Of a DNA stretch of 64,000 bases, positions 49,916 to 58,151 are shown one piece after another. The number at the start of each line of letters is the position of its first letter. The first letter of the stretch is position 1. The DNA is from Microcaldota archaeon. Lineage in GTDB: Archaea; Micrarchaeota; Micrarchaeia; Micrarchaeales; Micrarchaeaceae. Both the position numbers and the translations under genes were made by a program. The stretch covers positions 1 to 64,000 of the forward strand of contig JAKATK010000007.1 of the NCBI GenBank assembly GCA_021827995.1, given 5' to 3'. The notes below the pieces were generated by a model. It was given only the letters and a program-made list of their open reading frames with translations. It did no database searches and was not told the origin of the DNA.

Positions 49916-50019
49916 TGGGCCCGGTGAGATTTGAACTCACGACCTCCCGATTATCAGTCGGACGCTCCAACCAGGCTTTCAGCCCTGCGCCATTTAATGC
50001 GCAGGAAAGCTACGGGCCC
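49916..50019 (-). tRNA. tRNA-Ile (anticodon GAT) with a D-arm intron
   Basis: Read on the minus strand: acceptor GGGCCCG / CGGGCCC, discriminator A, anticodon arm CCGAC-TGATAAT-(C)GGG with GAT, T arm GTGAG-TTCAAAT-CTCAC. Between the D-stem GCT and AGCCTGGTTGGAGC there are 30 extra or variable bases where one is expected. A 29-nt intron at about 49978-50006 fits; it contains a perfect hairpin CCTGCGC-ATTAAATG-GCGCAGG. Removal gives a normal 75-nt tRNA-Ile. The exact cut sites (bulge-helix-bulge) are uncertain by a few bases. Confidence 0.92.
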
Positions 50020-50129
50020 ACCTTTTGGGGAGCAAGCCTATTTCCATTATAAACCTTTTAAACGCTTCCGAGACGCGTCCTGCCTCGCTCACGCTGATTT
50101 GATTGCTGGCGGCTCCTGGGCGCTCGGCC

Positions 50130-50486
50130 TTACTTGTAGATTGACTGGTACTGCTGGCTGTTGTCGTCAACTATGGTTATGCACTCGCCCTCGCACTCGA
50201 CCAGGCATGCCTGGCAGAGTATGCAAGCTTCGCCATTGACGGCGACGGACAGGCCACCGCTGCGCTCCTCGTACTTGTCCTGGAAGTGCCTGTGCCCATC
50301 GGACACGCCCTCCCACTTGGCCTTGACCGCTGGATCAGACGCGCCCTTCCACTGCTGCTCTGGCGGGGCTACATCTGCGTTAGCATCCGAGCCTGACCTG
50401 TCCTTCATCTGGAAGACAGCAACCGGGCAGACATCGAAGCAGTGCGCACATCCAGTACACTTGGGCTTGTTGACCCATACTTTCAT
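50130..50486 (-). CDS. Two-cluster ferredoxin with a long insert
   Basis: 118 residues. Two 4Fe-4S motifs: CTGCAHCFDVCPVAVF (CxxCxxCxxxCP, residues 10-25) and CILCQACLVECEGECI near residue 88. About 60 residues, charged and rich in Gly, Asp and Lys, separate them, which is longer than in ordinary 7-8-kDa ferredoxins and resembles extended archaeal ferredoxins. It carries electrons in the cytoplasm, for example for oxoacid oxidoreductases or Taw1-like radical enzymes. Confidence 0.88.
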   Translation of the reverse strand: MKVWVNKPKCTGCAHCFDVCPVAVFQMKDRSGSDANADVAPPEQQWKGASDPAVKAKWEGVSDGHRHFQDKYEERSGGLSVAVNGEACILCQACLVECEGECITIVDDNSQQYQSIYK

Positions 50487-50568
50487 TCAATCGACCCTCT
50501 AAGCATTGCCATTTATCGCGCTAGCTATTATATGCGTTGCGCTGTGCGTCGTTACCGAAAACGGCGTC

Positions 50569-50883
50569 TCAGCCGAACAACGACGCCAGGCCTCCGGCAG
50601 CCTCCTCCTCGCTCTTCTTCTCTTCCTCCTTCGGCTTCTCCTCCTTCTTGGAGGCTGCAGCCCCCTGTGCCTGCGCCTGCGGCGCGGCTGCCGCAGTGGC
50701 GCGGGCCGCCTGGGCGTTCTTTATGACGTCCTTTATGTTCACGCCCTTTAGCGAGGCGACGACCGCCTTGGCCCTGGCCTCGTCAGGCGAGAAGCCTGCG
50801 GCCTTCACAACCTCAAGAAGGCTCTGCTCGTTGACCTCCTTTCCTGCTGCATCGAGAAGCAGCGCGGCGTACACGTATTCCAT
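50569..50883 (-). CDS. rpl12p: Ribosomal stalk protein L12/P1
   Basis: The acidic stalk protein that recruits translational GTPases. 104 residues: helical dimerisation domain [20 protein letters not shown], Ala/Gln hinge, Lys/Glu-rich segment and the C-terminal GGLASLFG peptide that binds elongation factors. ATG 50883 is chosen; the seven residues before it are not family-like. It is 17 bases downstream of the L10 gene. Confidence 0.95.
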   Translation of the reverse strand: MEYVYAALLLDAAGKEVNEQSLLEVVKAAGFSPDEARAKAVVASLKGVNIKDVIKNAQAARATAAAAPQAQAQGAAASKKEEKPKEEEKKSEEEAAGGLASLFG

Positions 50884-50900
50884 GTCATTCACCTTTAATA

Positions 50901-51734
50901 TCATTGCCCGATTTTGGTTCCAAGCGTCGAGGCGTCAGCCGCGGCCTCGGCGAGAAGACTCTCGGTTATGCCTGTATCGTAGATGCGCGCCCCGATGCCT
51001 AGGCCGACAGCGTTATGGTACGCATCTGCGAGCATGTCAGTTATGGTGTAGCTGTTCACCATGCCGGTCGCCCTGCTAAGGGCGAGAGCCTGTGCGAATG
51101 CCTCCGATACGTCAGCGGACACGATTTCAGGCGTCATGCCCAGCACGGCAGGGGTGAACATTAGCCTCTTGTCGGTTATCAGGCTGGGCGCAATCGACGC
51201 GGTGAACGGCATGACGCCGAGGGTCTTGAGCGCCTTGGCTACGCTTGTCGTCACGACTGCGCCCTTCTCCACGAGCACCTTGTCCTTGGCTATGACTACC
51301 TTGCCCTTGTCTATCTTGACGTCTATGCCGGCCTGCTTTAGCTCGGTGACGGCCTGGCCTGGCTGCACGCTGGTCTCGCCCGCCTTGATCTCTATCGCGT
51401 CAGTAGCCATCTGGTTCGGCTTCGCGGCAAGCTGCAGCGTGTTCGCCCTGAACATGCCGTTGAGTTCGAACGGGTCCTTGTTGCTGAGCACTATGGCGCT
51501 CGTCGCCGACAGCTCCTTGACCAGCGGCTTGAGGCTGTCGCTGCGCTCGAGTATCCTCGCGAGCAGGGTGCGCCTGCCCATGATGAACGTGGCGTCGCCG
51601 CGCATCGAGTTCCTGGACTTCTGCAGCAGCCTGTCTGGCACGCGGTCCATGCTTACTATGGCGACTGTGCTGTAGCGGTCCAGCTTCTTGGCGCTGGACT
51701 CTACGAAGGCTGCCTTCTGTTCTCTTGTGAGCAT
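50901..51734 (-). CDS. rpl10e: Ribosomal protein L10/P0 (uL10)
   Basis: It anchors the L12 stalk on the large subunit beside L11. About 277 residues: [57 protein letters not shown] and the archaeal insertion domain. The C-terminal part is shorter than in many archaea: after [17 protein letters not shown] the chain ends near GTKIGQ, without the charged tail and terminal GLGALFG-like peptide of P0. Helix regions for L12 dimers therefore seem reduced. Confidence 0.92.
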   Translation of the reverse strand: MLTREQKAAFVESSAKKLDRYSTVAIVSMDRVPDRLLQKSRNSMRGDATFIMGRRTLLARILERSDSLKPLVKELSATSAIVLSNKDPFELNGMFRANTLQLAAKPNQMATDAIEIKAGETSVQPGQAVTELKQAGIDVKIDKGKVVIAKDKVLVEKGAVVTTSVAKALKTLGVMPFTASIAPSLITDKRLMFTPAVLGMTPEIVSADVSEAFAQALALSRATGMVNSYTITDMLADAYHNAVGLGIGARIYDTGITESLLAEAAADASTLGTKIGQ

Positions 51735-51743
51735 ACAATGCAC

Positions 51744-52376
51744 CTACACTATGCGTATCGGCTTGCTCATGGTGAGCTTGACGTACACCGACTTTATGTT
51801 CTGCTTCCCGACCTTCTTGCTCAGGGCGCCGACCACCTCGTCTATGTTTGCCGCGATCTCCGGCGTGCCCATCTTTTCGGTGCCGACCATGCAGTTTATC
51901 GTCGGCAGGTACTTGCCCTTGCTCCTTATGTGAAGGGACTTGCCAGCGTTGCCTATTATGGCAGCTACGTTCGAACCGGCTATTGGCTTCGGCATCTTGC
52001 CCCTGGGGCCCAGGAACTGGCCCAGGGCCTTCGCGATCTGGGGCATCAGGTTCGGCTGCGCCAGCAGGTCGCTTGACAGCAGCTCGTTGAGCGCGGCCTT
52101 GTCAGTTGCCACGCTCGGCAGCTGGGCGCTGCCTATGACCTTGGCGCCTGCCTGCTCTGCCGAAGAGGCTATGTTCTTGTCGTCGGCGAAGACTATAGCG
52201 CCGCTGGCCTTGCCCTTGCCGTTAGGCAGCATGACGTCCATGTTGAGCCTGTTGTCCTGCTTGTTGAAGTCTATGCCGTGGAAGTTGACCGAAAGCTCCA
52301 CGCTCTGCGAGAACTTACGCTTGCCCCTGTTCTCGTCAAGGAATGAGTTTAGCTTGTCCAGCGTCTCTTTCTCCAT
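51744..52376 (-). CDS. rpl1p: Ribosomal protein L1 (uL1)
   Basis: It forms the mobile L1 stalk near the E site and in archaea represses its own mRNA. 210 residues: KRKFSQSVELSVNFHGIDF, the second domain with VFADDKNI, FLGPRGKMPKP and the closing SVYVKLTMSKPIRI. It heads a leftward L1-L10-L12 operon. A leader of some tens of bases lies between the box A (52437-52446) and ATG 52376 and may hold the L1 operator. Confidence 0.95.
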   Translation of the reverse strand: MEKETLDKLNSFLDENRGKRKFSQSVELSVNFHGIDFNKQDNRLNMDVMLPNGKGKASGAIVFADDKNIASSAEQAGAKVIGSAQLPSVATDKAALNELLSSDLLAQPNLMPQIAKALGQFLGPRGKMPKPIAGSNVAAIIGNAGKSLHIRSKGKYLPTINCMVGTEKMGTPEIAANIDEVVGALSKKVGKQNIKSVYVKLTMSKPIRIV

Positions 52377-52436
52377 GCTACCCCTCCTGCAAAGCTGCAG
52401 TGACTTCGGGAAAAAGCGAATACGATTAGGTGGGAG

Positions 52437-52446
52437 ATTTTATAAA
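52437..52446 (-). promoter_or_regulatory. Box A of the L1 operon
   Basis: ATTTTATAAA (TTTATAAAAT on the minus strand) lies 61-70 bases before the L1 start, leaving a leader of about 35-40 nt. Confidence 0.55.
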
Positions 52447-52514
52447 CGTTACGCAGACGCGCTGAGGGCTGCCCGGAACCATGATTAGCTAAATCCCGGA
52501 TAAATTCGCGCGCA

Positions 52515-52597
52515 TTTATAATGCTTACTATTGAAATATTTTTTGGGTTGGATGGGCTGCCTGGGCCGCTGAGCTTTCGCGAGGCGGTGCGCAGCCC
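52515..52597 (+). promoter_or_regulatory. Box A followed by a strong leader hairpin
   Basis: TTTATAAT (52515-52522) is followed by a two-part stem: GGGCTGC (52554-52560) with GCAGCCC (52591-52597), and CCGC (52566-52569) with GCGG (52584-52587). The hairpin ends 12 bases before GTG 52610, so it forms most of the leader of that gene and could control its translation. Confidence 0.45.
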
Positions 52598-52609
52598 TTT
52601 GGTGGTCGT

Positions 52610-52891
52610 GTGGCCGATACGGGCGCGCCGATAAGGATCGGCAGGCAGATTCTCGAGAACGGTAAGGCCATCGCCAAGCGCGACGGCATGGACGAGCTGC
52701 TGCCGAAGTTCGACAAGGCCATGTCAGAGCTCGACGAGTACGAGCGCAACGGGCACAAGACTCTGGACGACAGCGCGAACAGGATAATATTCGGACCGTT
52801 CCGCGGGCACCACGAGCTCGAGGAGGAGGCCATGTCTGACGTAGACGACAGCTGGGCAGTTGTGCCTAAGGGTGGTGCTGGCCCTGGATGA
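52610..52891 (+). CDS. Small acidic protein, unknown
   Basis: 93 residues, probably mostly helical in the first half (RQILENGKAIAKRDGMDELLPKFDKAMSELDEYE) with an acidic, Gly-rich end. GTG start. No family is recognised. It is preceded by the structured leader and followed 28 bases later by the transglutaminase fusion. Confidence 0.45.
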   Translation: MADTGAPIRIGRQILENGKAIAKRDGMDELLPKFDKAMSELDEYERNGHKTLDDSANRIIFGPFRGHHELEEEAMSDVDDSWAVVPKGGAGPG

Positions 52892-52918
52892 GATGAGACG
52901 TTTATGAGGCATGATTAG

Positions 52919-54262
52919 ATGGCTGAGAGAGGCGCTCGTATGACTACTGTGGAACCGATACCAGGTATCGGAGTACCAACGGCAGGGGCCGAGAAACCCG
53001 AGGAGTTCACCGGCGAGGGCGCGATGCTGGCTTATCTGGGGTCTGATAAACTGGTCGGCAAGGACACGGTTAGCGTTGTCCTGCATGACGGCGCCGAGTC
53101 GCGCGCGGTAGAGTTCACAAGGCACGTTAACCCGGATGGCTCGCGCGGAGGCTTCGTCGGAAGCGGGGCCGACGGTGTGAGCCCAAAAATAGACAAGGGC
53201 ACGTACATAGACCCGACGGCTGTGGTGTACGGGGCGTTCACGATAACGAAATCGCGCATAGAGGCAGGCGCATCGATCACCTCTATGGGGAAGCGCGGCG
53301 CCAGCGCGGGCGGGGACAGGAACGTCATAGAGGACTCGACGATAGGCGCAGGCACCAGGCTCACTGCTAGCGGCACGTCGAGCAGGTTTGTCATAAGGCA
53401 CGCCAGGATAGGCGACGACGTGGACATCGACCTAGGCATGGGGAGCGCGTACATACACAACGCTACGATAGGCGATAACGTCAGAGCCAATGGCGGCGCC
53501 AAGAGCGCGTCGAGCATGCTCTACCTCGGCATAGAGGAATCTAGCATAGGCAACGGCACTGGCATAGACCTGGACCACGAGCCGCCTAGGCTCGACATAG
53601 TAGACCAGAGCGTACCGGCGAACGCGCTGGTGACGATAGACAGCCGGCACTACTACCACACGGTCGGGCAGAACAGCCGCATGCCGAACGACGTCTACAC
53701 CGTAGAGGTGCCGGACCTGAACGACAAGGCGCTATCGAAGTTCGCGGACGATGCGCGGGCATACGCGGACAGCCACGCGCTAGCCCCGACGCTGGCCAGC
53801 AGGCTGCAGGCATTCGCTGGCGACCAAGCCACGGCCAAGAAGCTTGAGCGCGTAGCGCTGATGGCCAACCACGTCTGGAAGTACCTCGGCTACGACGCCG
53901 ACACGTACAAGGGCTACCCGGACGCGCAGGCCATACCGCTTGACTATTTCATAACGAACAGGGGCGGCGTGTGCTTCGAGCACGCGCTGCTGTTGTACGA
54001 GGTGCTCGCAAAGGAGCTCGCGGAGGGCAGGTCTGACGTAAAGCCAAGGTTCGTGGATGGTGCGGCAGAGGGCAACGACAGCGATTCGCTGCATGCATGG
54101 GTCGAGGTCGAGATAGACGGCAAGGTATTCGTGATAGACCCGACCACGCCGATGTTCAACACTATAGCGGGCAAGCGCGAGGACGACGGCACCTTTGTTA
54201 GGTTCTCCGGCGTGTATGGCAGGGACTACGTGCCTAACGGCAGGCCGGCAGTGAAGACTTAA
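52919..54262 (+). CDS. Beta-helix repeat and transglutaminase-like fusion protein
   Basis: 447 residues. Residues about 95-225 consist of short repeats such as VIEDSTIGAGTRL, FVIRHARIGDDVDI and YIHNATIGDNVRA, like the hexapeptide coils of left-handed beta helices. Residues about 315-430 are a transglutaminase/arylamine-acetyltransferase-like domain with GGVCFEHALLLYE (Cys), SLHAWVEVEIDG (His) and VFVIDPTTPMF (Asp), the full papain-like triad. There is no signal peptide, so it acts inside the cell or is peripheral. It may be a protease, acyltransferase or cross-linking enzyme; the substrate is unknown. Confidence 0.78.
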   Translation: MAERGARMTTVEPIPGIGVPTAGAEKPEEFTGEGAMLAYLGSDKLVGKDTVSVVLHDGAESRAVEFTRHVNPDGSRGGFVGSGADGVSPKIDKGTYIDPTAVVYGAFTITKSRIEAGASITSMGKRGASAGGDRNVIEDSTIGAGTRLTASGTSSRFVIRHARIGDDVDIDLGMGSAYIHNATIGDNVRANGGAKSASSMLYLGIEESSIGNGTGIDLDHEPPRLDIVDQSVPANALVTIDSRHYYHTVGQNSRMPNDVYTVEVPDLNDKALSKFADDARAYADSHALAPTLASRLQAFAGDQATAKKLERVALMANHVWKYLGYDADTYKGYPDAQAIPLDYFITNRGGVCFEHALLLYEVLAKELAEGRSDVKPRFVDGAAEGNDSDSLHAWVEVEIDGKVFVIDPTTPMFNTIAGKREDDGTFVRFSGVYGRDYVPNGRPAVKT

Positions 54263-54287
54263 GAATGGCTGCGGTGCGCGACCTGAT

Positions 54288-56189
54288 TCAGCATAGCGGC
54301 TGCTGCTGCGTTACGCAGTGTATCGCACCTAACCCTTGCACCAGATGTACGCAGTTTATGCCGATGACCTCCCTGTTCGGGAACGCCATCTGCAGCTCGC
54401 GCAGCGCAATCTTGTCGCTTGCATGCCCGAACACCGGCACGAGCACGACGCTGTTGCCCACGTAGAAGTTCAGGTGGCTTGCTGGAAGCCTGGTCGCGTC
54501 GCCGTCGAATATGCCTTCTATCTTGGGCGGCATCGGCAACCTCACCACCTTCAGCGGGTTGCCGTCCTGGTCTATCGAAGCGCGCAGAATCCTGTAGTTT
54601 TCCTCAAGCACAGCGTGGTTCTCATCCTCTGCGTCGTTCTCGTACGCGCACACGACAGTGTGCGGATCGACGAACCGAGCGACGTCATCCACGTGGCCGT
54701 CTGTGTCGTCACCGGCGATGCCGCCCCTAAGCCAGATGACATTGCTGACGCCCAGATAGTCGATCAGGCGCTGCTCGATGTCGCTCTTCGACATATTTGG
54801 GTTCCTGTTTTTGTTTAGTAGGCACTGCTCTGTAGTCAGCAGGGTGCCTGCACCGTTGACTTCTATGGAACCGCCCTCGAGAACCATGCCTGGCACGAAA
54901 CGTTGCAGGCTGATTATCCTATTTATCGCCTCTGGTATGAGCGTGTCCCTCATAAGCCCCTCGTACTTGCCGCCCCAAGCGTCGAATGCCCAGTGCACCA
55001 TGGCGAGCCTCTTCAGGCTCCTATTCACTACGAATATAGGGCCGTAGTCCCGCATCCATACGTCAGCGTAGTCCCACTCGTGGAATGCAACCCCGCTGGT
55101 GCCAACGCCATTTTCCTCCAGTATGCTCACGGCCCGAGCCTTCATCTTCGCGTCTCTAACGAACAGCTCTATCCTCTCGCCCTTGCTGAGCGCACCTATC
55201 ATCTCAGCGTAGGTCTTCTCCACTCTCTCGATGCTGTTAGGGAAGGTGAGCACCTCGTGCGGCCAGGAGAGCCACGTGGCCTCGTGCTTCTCCCATTCCG
55301 CTGGCATGCGATACCCGGAGCGCAGCGGCGTGCGGTGCGATACGAGTATATCGTAGGTGTCTGGACGCCTGTTGCTGAAGAATCCCCAGCCCTCGCGCAC
55401 CGACTTGTTTTGGCCGGTGTCTACGCGTGCTATTATAACCTCTTCGCTGCCTGGGCCGGCACGCTCCAGCACCCTGCCGAACGCGTCACAGACGAACGAG
55501 GATCCCCAGAACTCTATGTTGCCCTCTGTGCCGACGCGGTTGACTGCGGCAACGTGTACGCCGTTGGCTATCGCATGGGAGCGCTGCACGGTCTCCCAGG
55601 CCGCGCGCCAGTCCTCTGACGAGTACGAGCCGTCGCTCGGGTAACCTATAGCAGACGGGTAAAAGATTATGTCTGCACCGCCGAGGGCGCACGCGCGCGC
55701 AGCCTCTGGGAACCACTGGTCGTAACATATGAGCACGGACAGCGACGCGTAGCGCGTCCTGAATACCGGGTATCCCAGATCGCCGGGCTCGAAATAACTC
55801 TTCTCGTAGAAGAACTGGTCATTGGGTATGTGCACCTTGCGATAGATGCCAAGCAATGAGCCGTCGGCGTCTATCACCCCTGCGGAGTTGTAGTATCTGC
55901 CATCACGGCCTCTCTCGAATACCGGCACTATTAACACGACGGCCAGCTCCCTTGCCAGTGCGGACATGGCGGATGTCGACTCGCCGGGGATAGTCTCGGC
56001 TAGATTCCCGGCGTCGATCTTTGCGTGCTGCGGGAAGTACCTCGTCCTGAACAATTCCTGCAGGCATATTATCTGGGCGCCTCGACCGGCAGCGTCCCTT
56101 ATCTTGGCCATGGCGCCCTTCAGGTTCGCGCCGGTGCTGTCTGAAACGCTTGCCTGTATTAGTCCTATAGTGACTGTTTTGCCAGCCAT
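54288..56189 (-). CDS. Fused N-carbamoylputrescine amidase and agmatine deiminase (AguB-AguA)
   Basis: 633 residues with both enzymes of the agmatine-to-putrescine route. Residues about 1-290 are a nitrilase-type amidase: Glu in IICLQELFRT, Lys in GIYRKVHIP, Cys in VLICYDQWFPEA (E-K-C triad), and the AguB-like FFYEKSYFEPGD. Residues about 293-633 are agmatine deiminase: MPAEWEKHEATWLSWP, DVWMRDYGPIFVV, GGKY, VLEGGSIEVNG, GDDTDGHVDD and the terminal Cys in GAIHCVTQQQP. Channelling of N-carbamoylputrescine between the halves is possible. The decarboxylase PdaD lies directly upstream on the same strand. Confidence 0.93.
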   Translation of the reverse strand: MAGKTVTIGLIQASVSDSTGANLKGAMAKIRDAAGRGAQIICLQELFRTRYFPQHAKIDAGNLAETIPGESTSAMSALARELAVVLIVPVFERGRDGRYYNSAGVIDADGSLLGIYRKVHIPNDQFFYEKSYFEPGDLGYPVFRTRYASLSVLICYDQWFPEAARACALGGADIIFYPSAIGYPSDGSYSSEDWRAAWETVQRSHAIANGVHVAAVNRVGTEGNIEFWGSSFVCDAFGRVLERAGPGSEEVIIARVDTGQNKSVREGWGFFSNRRPDTYDILVSHRTPLRSGYRMPAEWEKHEATWLSWPHEVLTFPNSIERVEKTYAEMIGALSKGERIELFVRDAKMKARAVSILEENGVGTSGVAFHEWDYADVWMRDYGPIFVVNRSLKRLAMVHWAFDAWGGKYEGLMRDTLIPEAINRIISLQRFVPGMVLEGGSIEVNGAGTLLTTEQCLLNKNRNPNMSKSDIEQRLIDYLGVSNVIWLRGGIAGDDTDGHVDDVARFVDPHTVVCAYENDAEDENHAVLEENYRILRASIDQDGNPLKVVRLPMPPKIEGIFDGDATRLPASHLNFYVGNSVVLVPVFGHASDKIALRELQMAFPNREVIGINCVHLVQGLGAIHCVTQQQPLC

Positions 56190-56250
56190 TCTATCTCGGT
56201 TATTGTTTCTGCGCGGGTGCGCCAGCGAGCCGGGAACTATGCTATGCGAG

Positions 56251-56793
56251 TTATATCATGAACACCGCTGCGGCTATGGCGCACGTCCACGCATCATCGT
56301 AAGCCACTTTGGCGGACTGGGTTATGTGCGAGGTCTTTACTATCTTGCCGCTAAGCCTTAATGCGTTCCTTTTGGAGCTCCAATCGCTGTTCGCGTCGAA
56401 GTCCACACCGAGTATGGACGCGAGCATCGTGGCGGCGGACTCCTCCGCTTTCTCGCCTGCGGCCTCCTCGGTCTCGCCATGTGCCTCGTACTCGCTGAGA
56501 TAACCGTACCTGCTGCTGTCTGCAGGAATTGCAAGGCCGATACTGGCCGTGACTAGCTCGCCGAGTTCGTCGGACTCGGCCCTCGACATAACCACGAAGG
56601 TTATTGCTCCGGGCCTCAGCGCGCACGCGCCCTCTTCCTTGCTTATAATCTCGCAGCCTGGCGGCATTATGCTGGAGACGCATACCAGGTTCTGGCCCTG
56701 TATTCCGGCCAAGCGCAGGGCCGCTTCGAAGGCGCCCAGCTTTGATGCCGAATGCCCCATGCCCCGTGTCAGGAACATCCTCTTGGGCACCAT
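56251..56793 (-). CDS. pdaD: Pyruvoyl-dependent arginine decarboxylase
   Basis: It converts arginine to agmatine. The proenzyme self-cleaves at a Ser pair to make a pyruvoyl group: VSSIMPPGCEII holds the SS site. About 180 residues from ATG 56793 (MVPKRMFLTRG, the usual start); a longer frame begins at 56844. Also present are LAGIQGQNLV, ITFVVMSRAES and the C-terminal HGETEEAAGEKAEE. With AguB-AguA downstream (61 bp away) it completes arginine to putrescine. Confidence 0.93.
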   Translation of the reverse strand: MVPKRMFLTRGMGHSASKLGAFEAALRLAGIQGQNLVCVSSIMPPGCEIISKEEGACALRPGAITFVVMSRAESDELGELVTASIGLAIPADSSRYGYLSEYEAHGETEEAAGEKAEESAATMLASILGVDFDANSDWSSKRNALRLSGKIVKTSHITQSAKVAYDDAWTCAIAAAVFMI

Positions 56794-57015
56794 GCCTACC
56801 TGCTCCATGCAAACACCAGCGTATGCATCTCCTAAAGAGATCATTATATTCTGAAACGCTGTGCTTTTAACTTATGTTGCGCTAGAATGCTCGCCTTTTG
56901 GGATGGCTGGCCCTGCCGGTCGGGCCATCGTGCACATGCATTTCGGGACTGCTCGTGCATCCGCGCACCAGCAAAATTTATCAATGTGCGCACTGATTCA
57001 TAGCATAGTGCTAGC

Positions 57016-58011
57016 ATGCCAGGCATGCCAGAGGTTCTAGAAAAGCGCATGCAGAAGCAGGGCTACCACTTCGTCGGCAAGCATTCCGCGGTAAAGATAT
57101 GCGAGTACACTGCCAACGGGCTGCGCGGCGGCACCCTGTGCTACAAGTACTCCTTCTACGGGATAAGGAGCTGGCAGTGCATGCAGGCCACGCCGGCCAT
57201 AGGCTGCGACCTCGCCTGCAAGTTCTGCTGGCGCCTCATACCTGAGGAGATGGGCCTCAAGTGGAACGAGCTCAACGCCATAGACAACTGGGATGACCCA
57301 GAGCTGATCATAGATGGCATGATAGAGGAGCAGAGGCGCATCGTGAGCGGCTTCAAGGCAACAGCAGATACGGACCTTAGGAAGAGGCGCTGGGAGGAGT
57401 CCAGACAGCCTAAGCATGTGGCCCTCAGCCTGACAGGCGAGCCGCTATTCTATCCCAAGATGAGTCAGCTGCTCGCGGGCTTCCACAGGCGTGGCATAAG
57501 CACATTCCTAGTTCACAACGGCACGCTGCCCGAAGCCATACTCAAGCTTGACCCTCTACCTACGCAGCTCTACATATCGCTGCAGGCGCCGGACGAGGAG
57601 ACATACAACGCGGTCGTGAGGCCCAAGATAAAGGACGACTCGTGGCGTAGGTTCCTGCGGTCGCTGGAGATAATGCGGGACATCAAGACCAGGACTGTGC
57701 TGAGGATGACATTGGTGAAGGGCCTGAACATGAAGAACCCTGAGGGCTACGCGCGACTAATCGGGATCGCAAGGCCGAACTACGTCGAGGTCAAGGGCTT
57801 CTCGTTCATAGGCGGCGCAAGGGGCGGGGCGCGCGGCCTCAGCATGGAGAGCATGCCAGAACACAGTGAGATAAAGGAGTTCGCCGCTACGCTCGCTGGG
57901 CTAACTGGCTACATTGAGACATCGGAGCACGTGCCTAGCAGGGTCGTGCTACTCTGCAGGGACGATGAATCTAGGAAGAACAGGATGATAGACTTCGATG
58001 CTATCAGGTGA
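57016..58011 (+). CDS. taw1: 4-demethylwyosine synthase Taw1 (radical SAM)
   Basis: It converts 1-methylguanosine-37 in tRNA-Phe to 4-demethylwyosine using pyruvate and SAM, after Trm5. 331 residues. The radical-SAM cluster motif is CDLACKFC (CxxxCxxC); the second-cluster cysteines are provided by KICEYT, TLCYKY and WQCMQ upstream. HVALSLTGEPLFYP, FLVHNGTLPEAI, QLYISLQAPDEETY and VEVKGFSFIG are family blocks. ATG 57016 or 57025. A box AATTTAT upstream (about 56974) fits a promoter. Confidence 0.94.
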   Translation: MPGMPEVLEKRMQKQGYHFVGKHSAVKICEYTANGLRGGTLCYKYSFYGIRSWQCMQATPAIGCDLACKFCWRLIPEEMGLKWNELNAIDNWDDPELIIDGMIEEQRRIVSGFKATADTDLRKRRWEESRQPKHVALSLTGEPLFYPKMSQLLAGFHRRGISTFLVHNGTLPEAILKLDPLPTQLYISLQAPDEETYNAVVRPKIKDDSWRRFLRSLEIMRDIKTRTVLRMTLVKGLNMKNPEGYARLIGIARPNYVEVKGFSFIGGARGGARGLSMESMPEHSEIKEFAATLAGLTGYIETSEHVPSRVVLLCRDDESRKNRMIDFDAIR

Positions 58012-58116
58012 GGGCTCGACAGCAGGAAATGCGCGCTGCAGGTTCGATGGCCTTACAGGATGGTTCGGGCTGACGCCATAGGTGGTATAGGCCCGTAAAC
58101 CGGTTTGCTAGATGCC

Positions 58117-58125
58117 TTTAAATAT
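58117..58125 (+). promoter_or_regulatory. Box A of the metallophosphoesterase operon
   Basis: TTTAAATAT lies 27-35 bases before ATG 58152. Confidence 0.55.
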
Positions 58126-58151
58126 ATGCTTGAATTGAATAAAAATGGTGT

